Assembly (NCBI RefSeq): GCF_018069805.1
Contig: NZ_JAGPYN010000022.1
Coordinates: forward strand, 1 to 64,000
DNA: 64,000 nucleotides
Direction of reading: 5' to 3'
Origin: Pseudoalteromonas ostreae
GTDB lineage: Bacteria; Pseudomonadota; Gammaproteobacteria; Enterobacterales; Alteromonadaceae
The translations under genes and the position numbers were made by a program. Shown here piece by piece: positions 27,377-36,648 of the stretch; the first letter of the stretch is position 1; the number at the start of each line of letters is the position of its first letter. The notes under the pieces were generated by a model that searched no databases, was not told the origin of the DNA, and saw only the letters and a list, made by a program, of their open reading frames with translations.

Positions 27377-29554
27377 ATGACACTCTCTCACAGCCAATTT
27401 GGATTAACCGTAGATAACCAATTAGCCAATTTTGTTAACCAGCAACTGCTACCCGGTACAGGTATTAGCGAACAACACTTTTGGCAAGGATTTGCTGAAA
27501 TTATTGATGATTTAAGCCCTATTAACCGTCAGCTGCTTATTAAGCGTGAAGACCTACAACACCAGATTGATAGCTATCACGTTGCCCACAAACACTGGGA
27601 TGCAGCACAATACCAACAGTTTTTAACTGACATTGGTTATTTAGTTCCTGAGCCCGATAATTTTTGCATTGAGACAGAAAATGTTGAGCCTGAAATAGCC
27701 CGCACAGCTGGCCCTCAGCTGGTTGTGCCAGTAAGTAATGCACGCTTTGCACTTAATGCCGCTAACGCACGCTGGGGGTCGTTATACGATGCCTTATACG
27801 GTACTGATGTACTTAGTGAAGAAGATGGTGCGGAAAAAGGCAGTACATATAATCCGGTTCGCGGTTTTAAAGTAATGGCCTACGCAAGGCAGTTTTTAGA
27901 TAAAGCGTTACCACTTGAAAATGGCTCACATATTGAAAGCACTAACTACTCTGTAGTGAACGGGCAACTTATTATTACCCTACGTGATAGCTCACAAACC
28001 ACCTTAAAACAACCAGCGCAACTTGTTGGCTTTCAAGGTGAAGCACAAAATCCCAGTGCAATTTTATTACTCAGTCATGGCCTCCATATAGAGTTACAAA
28101 TAGATCATAATCATAGCATTGGTGCAGCCGACAAAGCGGGCTTAAAAGACGTCGTTCTCGAAGCTGCACTTACCACCATCATGGATTGTGAAGACTCCGT
28201 TGCCGCCGTTGATGGCGAAGACAAAGTGCAAGTTTATCAAAATTGGTTAGGTTTAATGAAAGGCACGCTCGCTGAGTCATTCACAAAAGGTGGCAAAACG
28301 ATTGAGCGTACACTCGCCAAAGACCGCAGTTATTCAGGTATTGATGGCAAACCGCTAAGTCTAAAAGGGCGTAGTATGATGTTTGTGCGTAATGTTGGCC
28401 ATTTAATGACAAACCCTGCGATTCAAGATAGCCAAGGCCGCGACGTATTTGAAGGTATCATGGATGCCATGATCACGGTCACTGCCGCACTGCATGACTT
28501 AAATGGCAATAGCCCGGTAAAAAATTCAACTGCAGCCAGTATCAATATTGTCAAACCGAAAATGCATGGTCCTGAAGAAGTTGCTTTTACCAATACATTA
28601 TTTAGTCGTATTGAACAGCTTTTACAGTTACCGAAAAACACCATCAAAATGGGCATTATGGATGAAGAGCGCCGTACATCGGTGAACCTAAAAGCCTGTA
28701 TTAATGCTGCTAAACAACGTGTGGTATTTATCAATACTGGCTTTTTAGACCGTACAGGTGATGAAATTCATACCTCAATGCAAGCAGGTGTAGTATTACC
28801 AAAAGCAGCCATTAAGCAACAAGCTTGGATCAATGCTTATGAAGACAGAAATGTCGATATTGGTTTACAAACTGGGTTAAGTGGTCGCGCACAAATAGGC
28901 AAAGGTATGTGGCCAATGCCCGATAAAATGGCATTGATGATGGAGCAAAAAATTGCCCATCCGCAATCAGGTGCTAATACTGCTTGGGTGCCCTCCCCTA
29001 CTGCAGCCACCTTACATGCTATGCACTATCATTATGTTGATGTGTTTGCCTGTCAAAAAGCGATTGCCCAGCGTCAACACGCTAGTTTAACAGAACTATT
29101 AACTCCGCCTTTGATGGTTGATCCTAATTGTTTGAGCAAAGAAGATATTCAGGCAGAGCTGGATAACAATGCTCAAGGTATTTTAGGTTATGTTGTACGT
29201 TGGATTGATCAAGGTGTAGGCTGTTCTAAAGTGCCTGACATTAACCATATAGGATTAATGGAAGATAGGGCTACACTGCGTATTTCAAGCCAACATATGG
29301 CTAACTGGTTGCAGCATGGGGTATGCACGCAGGCACAAATAGCAACGACTATGGCGAAAATGGCAAAAGTAGTGGATGGCCAAAATGAAGGGGATCCGGC
29401 TTATGTTAATATGGCTGATTCAGTGCAAAGCTTAGCACAAAGTATTGCATATCAAGCGGCATTAGCCCTTGTATTAGAAGGAGTTAAACAACCCAGTGGT
29501 TATACTGAACCATTATTGCATGCGTTTCGTATAAAATACAAAGCGCAACAATAA
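27377..29554 (+). CDS. glcB: Malate synthase G
   Basis: 725 residues from ATG 27377 ([10 protein letters not shown]), preceded by AAAAGGAT; an earlier in-frame ATG at 27296 would add 27 residues with no counterpart in E. coli GlcB (723 residues). Family segments seen: [13 protein letters not shown] at the N-terminus, [17 protein letters not shown] (acetyl-CoA/Mg site), [17 protein letters not shown] with the conserved Glu and Arg, and the C-terminal [20 protein letters not shown] catalytic region. It condenses glyoxylate with acetyl-CoA to give malate and works with the divergent aceA. A terminator follows 31 bases after the stop codon. Confidence 0.96.
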   Translation: MTLSHSQFGLTVDNQLANFVNQQLLPGTGISEQHFWQGFAEIIDDLSPINRQLLIKREDLQHQIDSYHVAHKHWDAAQYQQFLTDIGYLVPEPDNFCIETENVEPEIARTAGPQLVVPVSNARFALNAANARWGSLYDALYGTDVLSEEDGAEKGSTYNPVRGFKVMAYARQFLDKALPLENGSHIESTNYSVVNGQLIITLRDSSQTTLKQPAQLVGFQGEAQNPSAILLLSHGLHIELQIDHNHSIGAADKAGLKDVVLEAALTTIMDCEDSVAAVDGEDKVQVYQNWLGLMKGTLAESFTKGGKTIERTLAKDRSYSGIDGKPLSLKGRSMMFVRNVGHLMTNPAIQDSQGRDVFEGIMDAMITVTAALHDLNGNSPVKNSTAASINIVKPKMHGPEEVAFTNTLFSRIEQLLQLPKNTIKMGIMDEERRTSVNLKACINAAKQRVVFINTGFLDRTGDEIHTSMQAGVVLPKAAIKQQAWINAYEDRNVDIGLQTGLSGRAQIGKGMWPMPDKMALMMEQKIAHPQSGANTAWVPSPTAATLHAMHYHYVDVFACQKAIAQRQHASLTELLTPPLMVDPNCLSKEDIQAELDNNAQGILGYVVRWIDQGVGCSKVPDINHIGLMEDRATLRISSQHMANWLQHGVCTQAQIATTMAKMAKVVDGQNEGDPAYVNMADSVQSLAQSIAYQAALALVLEGVKQPSGYTEPLLHAFRIKYKAQQ

Positions 29555-29584
29555 CTCCCCTTCGAGTTTGTTAGTGTCATATTG

Positions 29585-29609
29585 CCAGCCCTTGGGCTGG
29601 TTTTTTTTT
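29585..29609 (+). terminator. Rho-independent terminator of glcB
   Basis: CCAGCC (29585-29590), loop CTTG, GGCTGG (29595-29600), then nine T. Confidence 0.93.
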
Positions 29610-29676
29610 GCTTAAATTATCCTTTAGCCATAATTCTCCTGAATAACCAGCATTCAGAAAAATAAGCTATTACCAA

Positions 29677-29710
29677 CAAAAAAGCACATTCCAGCAATGA
29701 AATGCGCTTT
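29677..29710 (-). terminator. Terminator after the YebC/PmpR-family gene
   Basis: On the minus strand AAGCGCATTTC and GAATGTGCTT pair (with G-U pairs) around a 7-base loop and are followed by six T. It lies about 50 bases after the stop codon. Confidence 0.72.
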
Positions 29711-29761
29711 ATATCATCTCGAGACTACTAACTGTACTCTCGTTAACTTTATAGCTTCAGC

Positions 29762-30487
29762 CTAATTTACTACAATGGCGTTATGATAAACGTTTTGTAC
29801 GTCGTCACAATCTTCCAACATTGCAATAAATTTATCAAAATTAGCGATAACATCGGCATCAGTAATTTCTATATGTACTTGTGGCACAAAGGTAATTTCG
29901 TCAACTTCAAAATTAATACCTTCAAACGCCTCTTCTAATGCTGTTTTGGCTTTGTAATATTCGGTATGGGGAGCAAAAACCGATACTTTGCCGTCTTCAA
30001 CTTCAACATCGGTTACATCAACATCAGCCATCATTAATGCTTCAAGTATCACTTCATCATCGTCACCACTAAAGCCAAGTACAGCCAAATGATCAAACAT
30101 ATGAGCTACACAGCCTGGCGTACCTATTTTTGAGTCAGTTTTAGTGAACGGTAAGCGAACATCTTTAATAGTACGATTTGGGTTATCTGTTAAACAGTCA
30201 ACAATCACCATACAATTACCTGGGCCATAGCCTTCGTAACGGGCTGTTGCATAATCTTCACCAGCTCCGCCAGCAGCTTTTTCTATCGCTTTTTCGATAA
30301 CATGTGCTGGTACTTGATCTCGCTTTGCACGTTCGATTAAGCGTTTTAGCGACTGGTTTACTTCTGGATCAGGTTCACCATTTTTTGCTGCTACGTAAAT
30401 TTCTTTACCGTATTTAGAATTAACTTTGGTTTTAGCATTGGCTGTTTTCGCCATGGAGCTTTTACGTACTTCAAATGCTCTGCCCAT
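29762..30487 (-). CDS. YebC/PmpR-family protein (YeeN-like)
   Basis: 241 residues. It resembles the YeeN branch more than Yeb[15 protein letters not shown] start, then [19 protein letters not shown], the [16 protein letters not shown] core near residue 85-100, NRTIKDVR and the C-terminal DVQNVYHNA. These proteins have long been annotated as transcriptional regulators; members are now also linked to relief of ribosome stalling. GAGG lies before the ATG. It stands alone, with a terminator downstream and no functional hint from neighbours. Confidence 0.93.
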   Translation of the reverse strand: MGRAFEVRKSSMAKTANAKTKVNSKYGKEIYVAAKNGEPDPEVNQSLKRLIERAKRDQVPAHVIEKAIEKAAGGAGEDYATARYEGYGPGNCMVIVDCLTDNPNRTIKDVRLPFTKTDSKIGTPGCVAHMFDHLAVLGFSGDDDEVILEALMMADVDVTDVEVEDGKVSVFAPHTEYYKAKTALEEAFEGINFEVDEITFVPQVHIEITDADVIANFDKFIAMLEDCDDVQNVYHNAIVVN

Positions 30488-30654
30488 CTTATGCCTCTAT
30501 TGGAAACTCGATATTGGCGACATTTTAACAATTCGCACTGTATTGGGCTAGTGATTAAATGGCTGCAAAATCACAATAATGACATTCCATTTTACAGCAC
30601 TAACATTTATAAAAGTTAAACAACACGCTATTTAACATAACACAACAAAGTCAG

Positions 30655-31290
30655 CTAAACGGAAGCATTTGAAAGTCGAGATTGTTGTGTTTGTCCTAAA
30701 TTATTTATTAACTTAGGCAATTCAGAAAAATGATGCAGAATATAATCCGCTTGATCTGCATATGCAGGAACATCACTTGGTGCATATAAACAGGCACGCA
30801 TATTGGCATTATGAGCAGCCTGAATATCATAAAGGTAATCACCAACATAAAGTATGTGTTGCTGATCTATTCCCCATAATGTTGCGATTGCATTCAAAGC
30901 ACTCGGATCTGGTTTAGGGGGCGCATCACTTCGCGTGAGCACAGTTTGAATTGGTAACGGGTTATTTTTTAGTTTCAACGTAGTAGCGCGGTCGTAATTA
31001 CGTGTCACGATTGCCATTGGTATTGCTTGCTCTTTTAAACGCGCGATAGCGTGCGCTACACCGGGTAACAACGTTGCATGTTGAGCATCAATAAGCTCAT
31101 GCTGATGGACAATATTCATTGCTTCCTCACGCATATAAGGCGAAGGAAGCCCCTCAATAAAACTAAGTAGATCATGCTCGTCTGGGCAACCGACTTGAGC
31201 TTTGATGAGAGTAAAATCAAGTTCAGATGATACTAAGGTGCCATCTAAATCAAAAATAACCCCAGCTACTGTACTTTGATACGTATTCAT
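30655..31290 (-). CDS. HAD-superfamily hydrolase, phosphoglycolate phosphatase-like
   Basis: 211 residues from ATG 31290 (MNTYQSTVAG), chosen because AAGGAG lies 4 bases upstream; the longer form starting at 31320 lacks such a site. HAD motif I DLDGTLVSSE (nucleophile Asp near residue 15), motif II in VTRNYDRAT, the motif III Lys in PKPDPSAL and motif IV GDYLYDIQAA. A small helical cap between motifs I and II fits the Gph-like subfamily. It dephosphorylates a small phosphorylated metabolite in the cytoplasm; the substrate cannot be read from sequence. Single gene, no clear operon. Confidence 0.9.
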   Translation of the reverse strand: MNTYQSTVAGVIFDLDGTLVSSELDFTLIKAQVGCPDEHDLLSFIEGLPSPYMREEAMNIVHQHELIDAQHATLLPGVAHAIARLKEQAIPMAIVTRNYDRATTLKLKNNPLPIQTVLTRSDAPPKPDPSALNAIATLWGIDQQHILYVGDYLYDIQAAHNANMRACLYAPSDVPAYADQADYILHHFSELPKLINNLGQTQQSRLSNASV

Positions 31291-31396
31291 ACCACTCCTT
31301 GTATATGATTTGATTTTCATCCAAATTACTTACTTTAAGATAGTTTACGCAATTAGATATGAAAAGGGACATATTCGTATTTAATATAAAAATTAA

Positions 31397-31427
31397 TAAA
31401 AAACGCGCACAAAACTACTGTACGCGT
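31397..31427 (-). terminator. Terminator of the M1 peptidase/DUF6702 operon
   Basis: Arms ACGCGCAC (31403-31410) and GTACGCGT (31420-31427) with one mismatch, followed on the minus strand by six T. Confidence 0.82.
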
Positions 31428-31451
31428 CGGTTGGGGGGCTTTTAAATTTGC

Positions 31452-31970
31452 CTACTTTGTTTGCTCTACCCCAGTATTAGCTGGTTCAAAGCGCGCTTCT
31501 AGCCAAGTGTCATCTTGGGTAAAGTGCAATGTTTTCACTTTGCCTTTACCTTCAACATTAACCATATTCACTTGCGCAGGCCATAAATCACGCAGCGCAC
31601 CGTGACTCATGCGGATCCCTTTAATGTCCTTAGGGATTGGCGCTTCTTGGTAAACCCAAAAAAACTTACCATCAACTTGCGCACCCACATCCTTTAGCAC
31701 TAGCGGCTCACCGCCGAGTGTTTGTAAAGCAACATGTGATTCTATGTAATCTACAAAGCGTTGTTGATCTTCTTTATTACTAATAATATCTGCACCACCG
31801 GCAAATAAATGCTCCACAGCATGCTCGGTATCATGTAAATAAAAACGATGCATTAGCTCAATATTACTAGTACGTTTATTAAATAAAACTGTAGTTACTG
31901 ATGCTTTAAGTTGATGCGCCATCGCTGGCATAGCACCTATAAAAGCAAAAACAATAAGCATAAAACGCAT
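31452..31970 (-). CDS. Exported DUF6702-family protein
   Basis: 172 residues with a signal peptide (cut after AMPAMA). The body has the HQLKASVTTVLFNKRTSNIELMHRF-type opening and the LHDTEHAVEHL segment of a small exported family of unknown function seen beside peptidases. Its ATG overlaps the TAA of the M1 peptidase by one base (TAATG), indicating translational coupling and a shared job, perhaps as a periplasmic partner. No catalytic residues were identified. Confidence 0.8.
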   Translation of the reverse strand: MRFMLIVFAFIGAMPAMAHQLKASVTTVLFNKRTSNIELMHRFYLHDTEHAVEHLFAGGADIISNKEDQQRFVDYIESHVALQTLGGEPLVLKDVGAQVDGKFFWVYQEAPIPKDIKGIRMSHGALRDLWPAQVNMVNVEGKGKVKTLHFTQDDTWLEARFEPANTGVEQTK

Positions 31971-34411
31971 TATTCTTGCTCCTTATCGCTGTCTTTTTCG
32001 TCACCTGTTTTTAGCTCAGTTTTACTATCGTGCATGATATCGCGGCTGACTTTGGCTTTACTTTGCTCTTTTTTATACACTTCAATACGTGAAGGGATAA
32101 TACGACGAGGGTAGTTATTATTTTCAACATCTACGTCCGCAGTTTCCCAACGAGGATCAACCGTTACTGATACCAAAGGCTTGTTCTTATCAGTAATAAT
32201 AAGTTTTTGCACATGTTTGTGGTTGCGACGCCAAATTTCGGCAGGGATCATACGATCTTCTTTAGTACCATCTTCATAGCTAAGCTCAAGTAAAATTGGC
32301 ATTACTAGGCCACCTAAATTCGAAAATTCAAGCACGTAATAGTTTTTATCTTCTGCAACTGCGCGATCGAGTACTTTACGCTCCCATGGCTCTAAGCCTT
32401 TTAAGAATTTATTATACGAGTTGCGCTCTTTGTTAGTAACAGTGAAGCGGTCGTTTTCATCGTAGAAATCAGTTACGTCGGAGTTTTCTTCAACCCATAG
32501 CTTTTTAGCTTCAGCCTTATTGCGTTTAACAAATAGTGGCATAGGTTTAGCCGCTTCAATATCACGTAGGCGATTAAAATCTATATCAGGGTTTTTGGTA
32601 TCTAAACGTAATTGATAGACTTTATCGAGCGAGATATCAACATGATCAGTGCTATAGAACCAGCCACGCCAGAACCAATCTAAATCAACACCTGATGCTT
32701 CTTCCATGGTACGGAAAAAATCAGCAGGGGTAGGGCGCTTGTACTTCCAACGCTGGGCGTACTCTTTAAACGCAAAATCAAACAGCTCACGGCCTAAAAT
32801 CACTTCACGCAAAATATTCAATGCGGCCGCAGGTTTGGTATAAGCATTAGGCCCTAAACGCAGTACGCTGTCTGACTGAGTCATTACCGGCACTTGATTT
32901 TCAGACTTCATGTAGGCAACAACGTCACGTGGTTCAACCCCCCATGGAATAGTTGGATCCCATTCACGCCCAGCAACACCATCTAAAAAGCTGTTTAAAC
33001 CTTCATCCATCCAAGTCCATTGGCGCTCGTCTGAGTTCACCACCATAGGAAAGTAAATATGACCAACCTCGTGGATCACCACGCCAATTAAAAAGCGCTT
33101 TTCAGCTTGTGAATAAGTACGCGAACCGTCATCCTGTAACTCAGTTCGTGGGCCATTAAAGGTGATCATTGGGTATTCCATACCGCCTACAGGACCATTG
33201 ACTGACTGCGCAACAGGGTATGGATAATCAAATGAAAAGCGCGAATAAACTTCCATTGTATGCACGATTGCTTCGGTCGAATACTTCTTCCATAGATCGC
33301 CACCTTCTTTGGGGAAAAATGACATAGCCATCACTAATGGCTGATCATTACCGCCTTGTTGGTAACCTTTTGCATCCCACATAAATTTACGCGAAGACGC
33401 CCATGCAAAGTCACGCACATTTTCAGCTTTAAAGTGCCATGTTTTGGTCTTGTCTGTGCCTTCTTTTTCATTTTCTAAGGCTTCATCTTCAGTAACGATA
33501 AATACTGGACGCTTTGTATTTTTGGCCTGTTCTAAACGGTTTCGCTGAGTACGGGTCAGCACACTACTAGCATTATCAAGCTTACCTGTTGCTGAAACGA
33601 TATGATCGGCAGGAACCGTGATCTCAACATCATAGTCACCAAATTCTAGCGTAAACTCACCACTGCCTAAGAAGGCTTTATTAGTCCATGCTTCGTAATC
33701 TGTATAAGCAGCTAGACGCGGAAACCATTGAGCAAGTAAGAATATATCGTTGCCATCTTTTTCAAAGTGCTCATAACCAGAACGAGCGCCAACGGCATCT
33801 TCTTCTACGATGTTAAAAGCAAAGTCCATACTGAATTCGGTGTCTTTACCTGGTTTCAGTGGTTCATTTAAGTCAATACGCATTAGCGTATCAACAACGG
33901 TGACTTTTAATTCTTTACCGTTATCATCTTTAATATTAGCAATCGTAAAGCCAAGTTCATTGTCACTCATAAATTGTTGACGACGTAGCTGGCTTAAACT
34001 TAATTTAGTTGCTTTTGGTTGTGGATCTCCCTGTAGGGCAGAGCCGTTAAATGTAGCAGTACGTTCTGCAATAGAGTCGCTTTTAAAAATATTTTGATCG
34101 AGTTGCAACCATAAATACTTGAGTGTGTGCGGTGAATTATTTTTATACTCTATGGTTTGACTTGCAGTTAAGCGACGTGCTTTTTCATCAAGCTTTGCAT
34201 CGATGTCGTAATTAACATGCTGCTGCCAGTATTTTTCACCAGGTTCACCTGCTGCACTGCGATAAACATTCGGTGTAGGCAGCACTTCATCAAGTTGGCG
34301 AAACTTATCAACATAACTGCCTTTTGTTTGCTCAACTGCAGAAGCCATAACAGTACTTGAGAAAGCTAACGGTAAAAATATAGCCCCTAAAGTTACAACT
34401 GCTTTCTTCAT
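31970..34411 (-). CDS. Exported M1-family metallopeptidase
   Basis: 813 residues from ATG 34411 (MKKAVVTLGA), which has AGGAT upstream and begins a proper signal peptide (cut near VMAS-A); a longer form would start 13 codons earlier. The zinc site HEVGH lies near residue 443 with the third ligand Glu in WMDEG about 22 residues later; the substrate-binding GPVGGMEYP motif precedes it near residue 405. M1 enzymes remove N-terminal residues from peptides. Long C-terminal and N-terminal beta domains fit the family. It is coupled to the following DUF6702 gene. Copy 2 of the 17-bp dyad lies about 140 bases upstream. Confidence 0.93.
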   Translation of the reverse strand: MKKAVVTLGAIFLPLAFSSTVMASAVEQTKGSYVDKFRQLDEVLPTPNVYRSAAGEPGEKYWQQHVNYDIDAKLDEKARRLTASQTIEYKNNSPHTLKYLWLQLDQNIFKSDSIAERTATFNGSALQGDPQPKATKLSLSQLRRQQFMSDNELGFTIANIKDDNGKELKVTVVDTLMRIDLNEPLKPGKDTEFSMDFAFNIVEEDAVGARSGYEHFEKDGNDIFLLAQWFPRLAAYTDYEAWTNKAFLGSGEFTLEFGDYDVEITVPADHIVSATGKLDNASSVLTRTQRNRLEQAKNTKRPVFIVTEDEALENEKEGTDKTKTWHFKAENVRDFAWASSRKFMWDAKGYQQGGNDQPLVMAMSFFPKEGGDLWKKYSTEAIVHTMEVYSRFSFDYPYPVAQSVNGPVGGMEYPMITFNGPRTELQDDGSRTYSQAEKRFLIGVVIHEVGHIYFPMVVNSDERQWTWMDEGLNSFLDGVAGREWDPTIPWGVEPRDVVAYMKSENQVPVMTQSDSVLRLGPNAYTKPAAALNILREVILGRELFDFAFKEYAQRWKYKRPTPADFFRTMEEASGVDLDWFWRGWFYSTDHVDISLDKVYQLRLDTKNPDIDFNRLRDIEAAKPMPLFVKRNKAEAKKLWVEENSDVTDFYDENDRFTVTNKERNSYNKFLKGLEPWERKVLDRAVAEDKNYYVLEFSNLGGLVMPILLELSYEDGTKEDRMIPAEIWRRNHKHVQKLIITDKNKPLVSVTVDPRWETADVDVENNNYPRRIIPSRIEVYKKEQSKAKVSRDIMHDSKTELKTGDEKDSDKEQE

Positions 34412-35087
34412 AATTAATCCTGTTAATTTTTCGTAAGCATACTTTGTCAAAACTGTGGGACATATTCAATAAAATAGCGATAAACCGCCGCATTTATGGG
34501 GTAAAAATAACTAATTCTTAAATACTGTCATTAACAACACGGCAATCATTGTAAAGGGGGTTTACAGCAACTTTTGTACGAAATTCAGACTTAATTAATG
34601 CTATTCTATTACAGTTAGCTTTACAGTTAGTGAACATGTAACCTAAACTATGGATAATGAACCTCTTAACCATAGTGCTGAGTAAGTTAACTATATACGA
34701 GGGTTACTATGAAACTTTACATTGCAAAAAAGATCTAGGTTGCGGCAATTCCAGCATAAACTGAGCAACTAAATAAGTATTAAAACTGTGGCTTTGAGTT
34801 TGTTGAAATAGTCGTGGCTTGCGATAAAAACGACGCATGCAATCGCTTTCAAAAACAAAATTAAAAATGTAAAAGTGGCTTGTTTTATGCAGTAGTTTGG
34901 TGGTTATAAGCATAACTTTTAGCTTAATTTCGGCTATTTTTGTATTAATGACTAAATAATGAATTCTTTAGTTGACCTTTATAGTCATTTGTATTTAAAA
35001 TCGCCCACTTTTTTGATTTGAGGGAGTTAAAAGCGTCGCTTTTCTCCTCAAAAGTGTTTCAACATACTAGTAAAATGCGGTGGGCAT
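34412..35087. other. 676-base region without a supported gene
   Basis: It holds the M1 peptidase leader, copy 2 of the TGTAAACCCCCTTTACA dyad (34550-34566) and a short tandem TTACAGTTAG duplication near 34610-34630. A 68-codon minus frame (34707-34913) has no ribosome site, no recognisable domain and biased composition, so it is not called. Confidence 0.6.
34550..34566 (-). repeat. TGTAAACCCCCTTTACA dyad, copy 2
   Basis: Exact 17-base match on the minus strand (TGTAAAGGGGGTTTACA on the plus strand), intergenic, upstream of the M1 peptidase. Confidence 0.85.
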
Positions 35088-35327
35088 ATGGATTTTTATA
35101 TCCTAAAAAAACAACAAGAAGTAATTGCAATTCCAGCAGATGAACAAAGTTGTAAACAGTATTTAAATTCGGGTTATTTTTATATCGATAAAGTAGCTGC
35201 CTGTAACGAAACGAATGCGTTAAAAGTACTACAGGCCAAACAAGCCAAAGCACTAAAAATACCATTAGTTCTGGCATTGTTAGCTTTACCCATCGTGACC
35301 TTTGCTTGGTATAACCTAACAAGTTAA
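35088..35327 (+). CDS. Small hypothetical protein with C-terminal membrane segment
   Basis: 79 residues, MDFYILKKQQEVIAIPADEQ..., then a soluble acidic/polar stretch and a hydrophobic helix IPLVLALLALPIVTFAWY near residues 58-75, so a C-tail-anchored inner-membrane protein is likely. The upstream GGTGGG is a weak ribosome site. An overlapping minus-strand frame of similar length exists; I prefer this one because its composition and single terminal helix look protein-like. It lies 76 bases before sbcD. Function unknown. Confidence 0.55.
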   Translation: MDFYILKKQQEVIAIPADEQSCKQYLNSGYFYIDKVAACNETNALKVLQAKQAKALKIPLVLALLALPIVTFAWYNLTS

Positions 35328-35403
35328 AGATTCAGCCTGCACCCTTGCATCTTAATTTAGCTTGGGTATATTGACGCTCTTAACTGTTTCTTAAGAGCGT
35401 GAC

Positions 35404-36648
35404 ATGAAAGTCTTACATACCTCCGATTGGCATTTAGGCCAACAATTTTACGAACACAATCGCTGCCAAGAGCATCAGGTGTTTTTCAGTTGGCTGATAG
35501 ACACGCTCGTCACACAACAAATAGATCTGCTGTTAGTCGCTGGTGATATTTATCACACAGCTACCCCGCCTGCTAGCAGTGAAAATCAACTCTACCAATT
35601 TATAAAAGATGCCAAAAAGCACTGCCCTGCATTACAAATAGTGCTTATTGCCGGTAATCATGATTCTGCAAATCGCATAATGGCCGCCCAGCCGCTGCTT
35701 GCTCAGTTTGATACTCAGGTCGTAGGCCGTTTTGATTCGAACAGCCCCGCAGATGTGGTACTGCGTTTAAACAGCAACTCTGTAACAGCTCATATCGTTG
35801 CAATGCCATTTTTACGTGCCAGTGATATTAGTTCACTTTGTCACACTGAAAACGGTCACGATTACGCTCAAGGAATAGCTAAGGCGTACCAGCTAAGTAT
35901 TGAGCATGCGCTCATTGATAAGCCTACCACAACGCCATTGATAGTGATGGGGCACTTACATGCCAAGGGCGGTGATATCTCCAGTGATTCTGAGCGAAAT
36001 TTGATAATTGGCGGAGAAGAATCAGTCACAGCAAACGTGTTTAGCAATCATGCTGATTACGTTGCGCTGGGCCATTTGCATAAAGCGCAAATAGTCGCAA
36101 AGTCCGAGACAATCCGCTATAGCGGTACGCCAATGCCGATGTCGTTTTCAGAGCGCAACTATAAACACCAAGTATGTGTTGCTGAGTTTACAACCAGCAC
36201 TGATGATACGATTGCAGTGACTGTAAACCCCCTTTACATTCCTCGCCCAGCAGAAGTGATTTTATTACCTGAAGGAGAGTGCGTACCTCTTGAACAATTA
36301 TGCCAACAACTATCGAGCCTAGACCTAAGCCAAAATAGCCAAGCTCCCTATCTAAGAGTAAAGCTCAGTGCGGGGGATACCGATACAACTTTTCGAGAGC
36401 AAATTGAAAAAGCGCTAGACAACAAAGATGTGCGCTTTTGCGGCATCGAGCGCGTTCGTCAGCAAAATAAAGAGCAGCGTTTAACTGTATTTGAAGATTT
36501 AAGCCAAGTTGAAATGCTCAACCCGCAAATGTTATTAGAGCAAGCATTTGCCAATAACAAAGATATGACGGGGCAAGCTGTCCCGGATGAGCTAAAAACC
36601 CTTTTAAACGATGTAATAAGCGAACTTGCGGAGCAAGAACAACTATGA
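35404..36648 (+). CDS. sbcD: SbcD exonuclease subunit
   Basis: 414 residues. Metallophosphoesterase motifs are in order: DWHLGQ (residue 7), GDIYH (near 47), GNHDS (near 83), MGHLHAKG (near 182) and GHLHKA (near 223), followed by the capping domain. With SbcC it forms the Mre11/Rad50-type nuclease that opens hairpins and trims protein-blocked DNA ends during repair. Its stop overlaps the sbcC start by four bases (ATGA). An exact copy of the 17-bp dyad sits inside the gene at 36222-36238, where it encodes V-N-P-L-Y-I. Confidence 0.97.
   Translation: MKVLHTSDWHLGQQFYEHNRCQEHQVFFSWLIDTLVTQQIDLLLVAGDIYHTATPPASSENQLYQFIKDAKKHCPALQIVLIAGNHDSANRIMAAQPLLAQFDTQVVGRFDSNSPADVVLRLNSNSVTAHIVAMPFLRASDISSLCHTENGHDYAQGIAKAYQLSIEHALIDKPTTTPLIVMGHLHAKGGDISSDSERNLIIGGEESVTANVFSNHADYVALGHLHKAQIVAKSETIRYSGTPMPMSFSERNYKHQVCVAEFTTSTDDTIAVTVNPLYIPRPAEVILLPEGECVPLEQLCQQLSSLDLSQNSQAPYLRVKLSAGDTDTTFREQIEKALDNKDVRFCGIERVRQQNKEQRLTVFEDLSQVEMLNPQMLLEQAFANNKDMTGQAVPDELKTLLNDVISELAEQEQL
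36222..36238 (+). repeat. TGTAAACCCCCTTTACA dyad, copy 3, inside sbcD
   Basis: Exact 17-base match within the sbcD coding sequence. Confidence 0.85.

Noticed and set aside
34707..34913. 68-codon minus-strand reading frame in the M1 peptidase upstream region
   Set aside because: No ribosome site, no domain or membrane pattern, and a composition typical of chance frames in AT-rich spacer DNA.
35059..35322. 87-codon minus-strand frame opposite the small membrane protein
   Set aside because: Overlaps completely with the better supported plus-strand frame and resembles a reverse complement of its hydrophobic tail.
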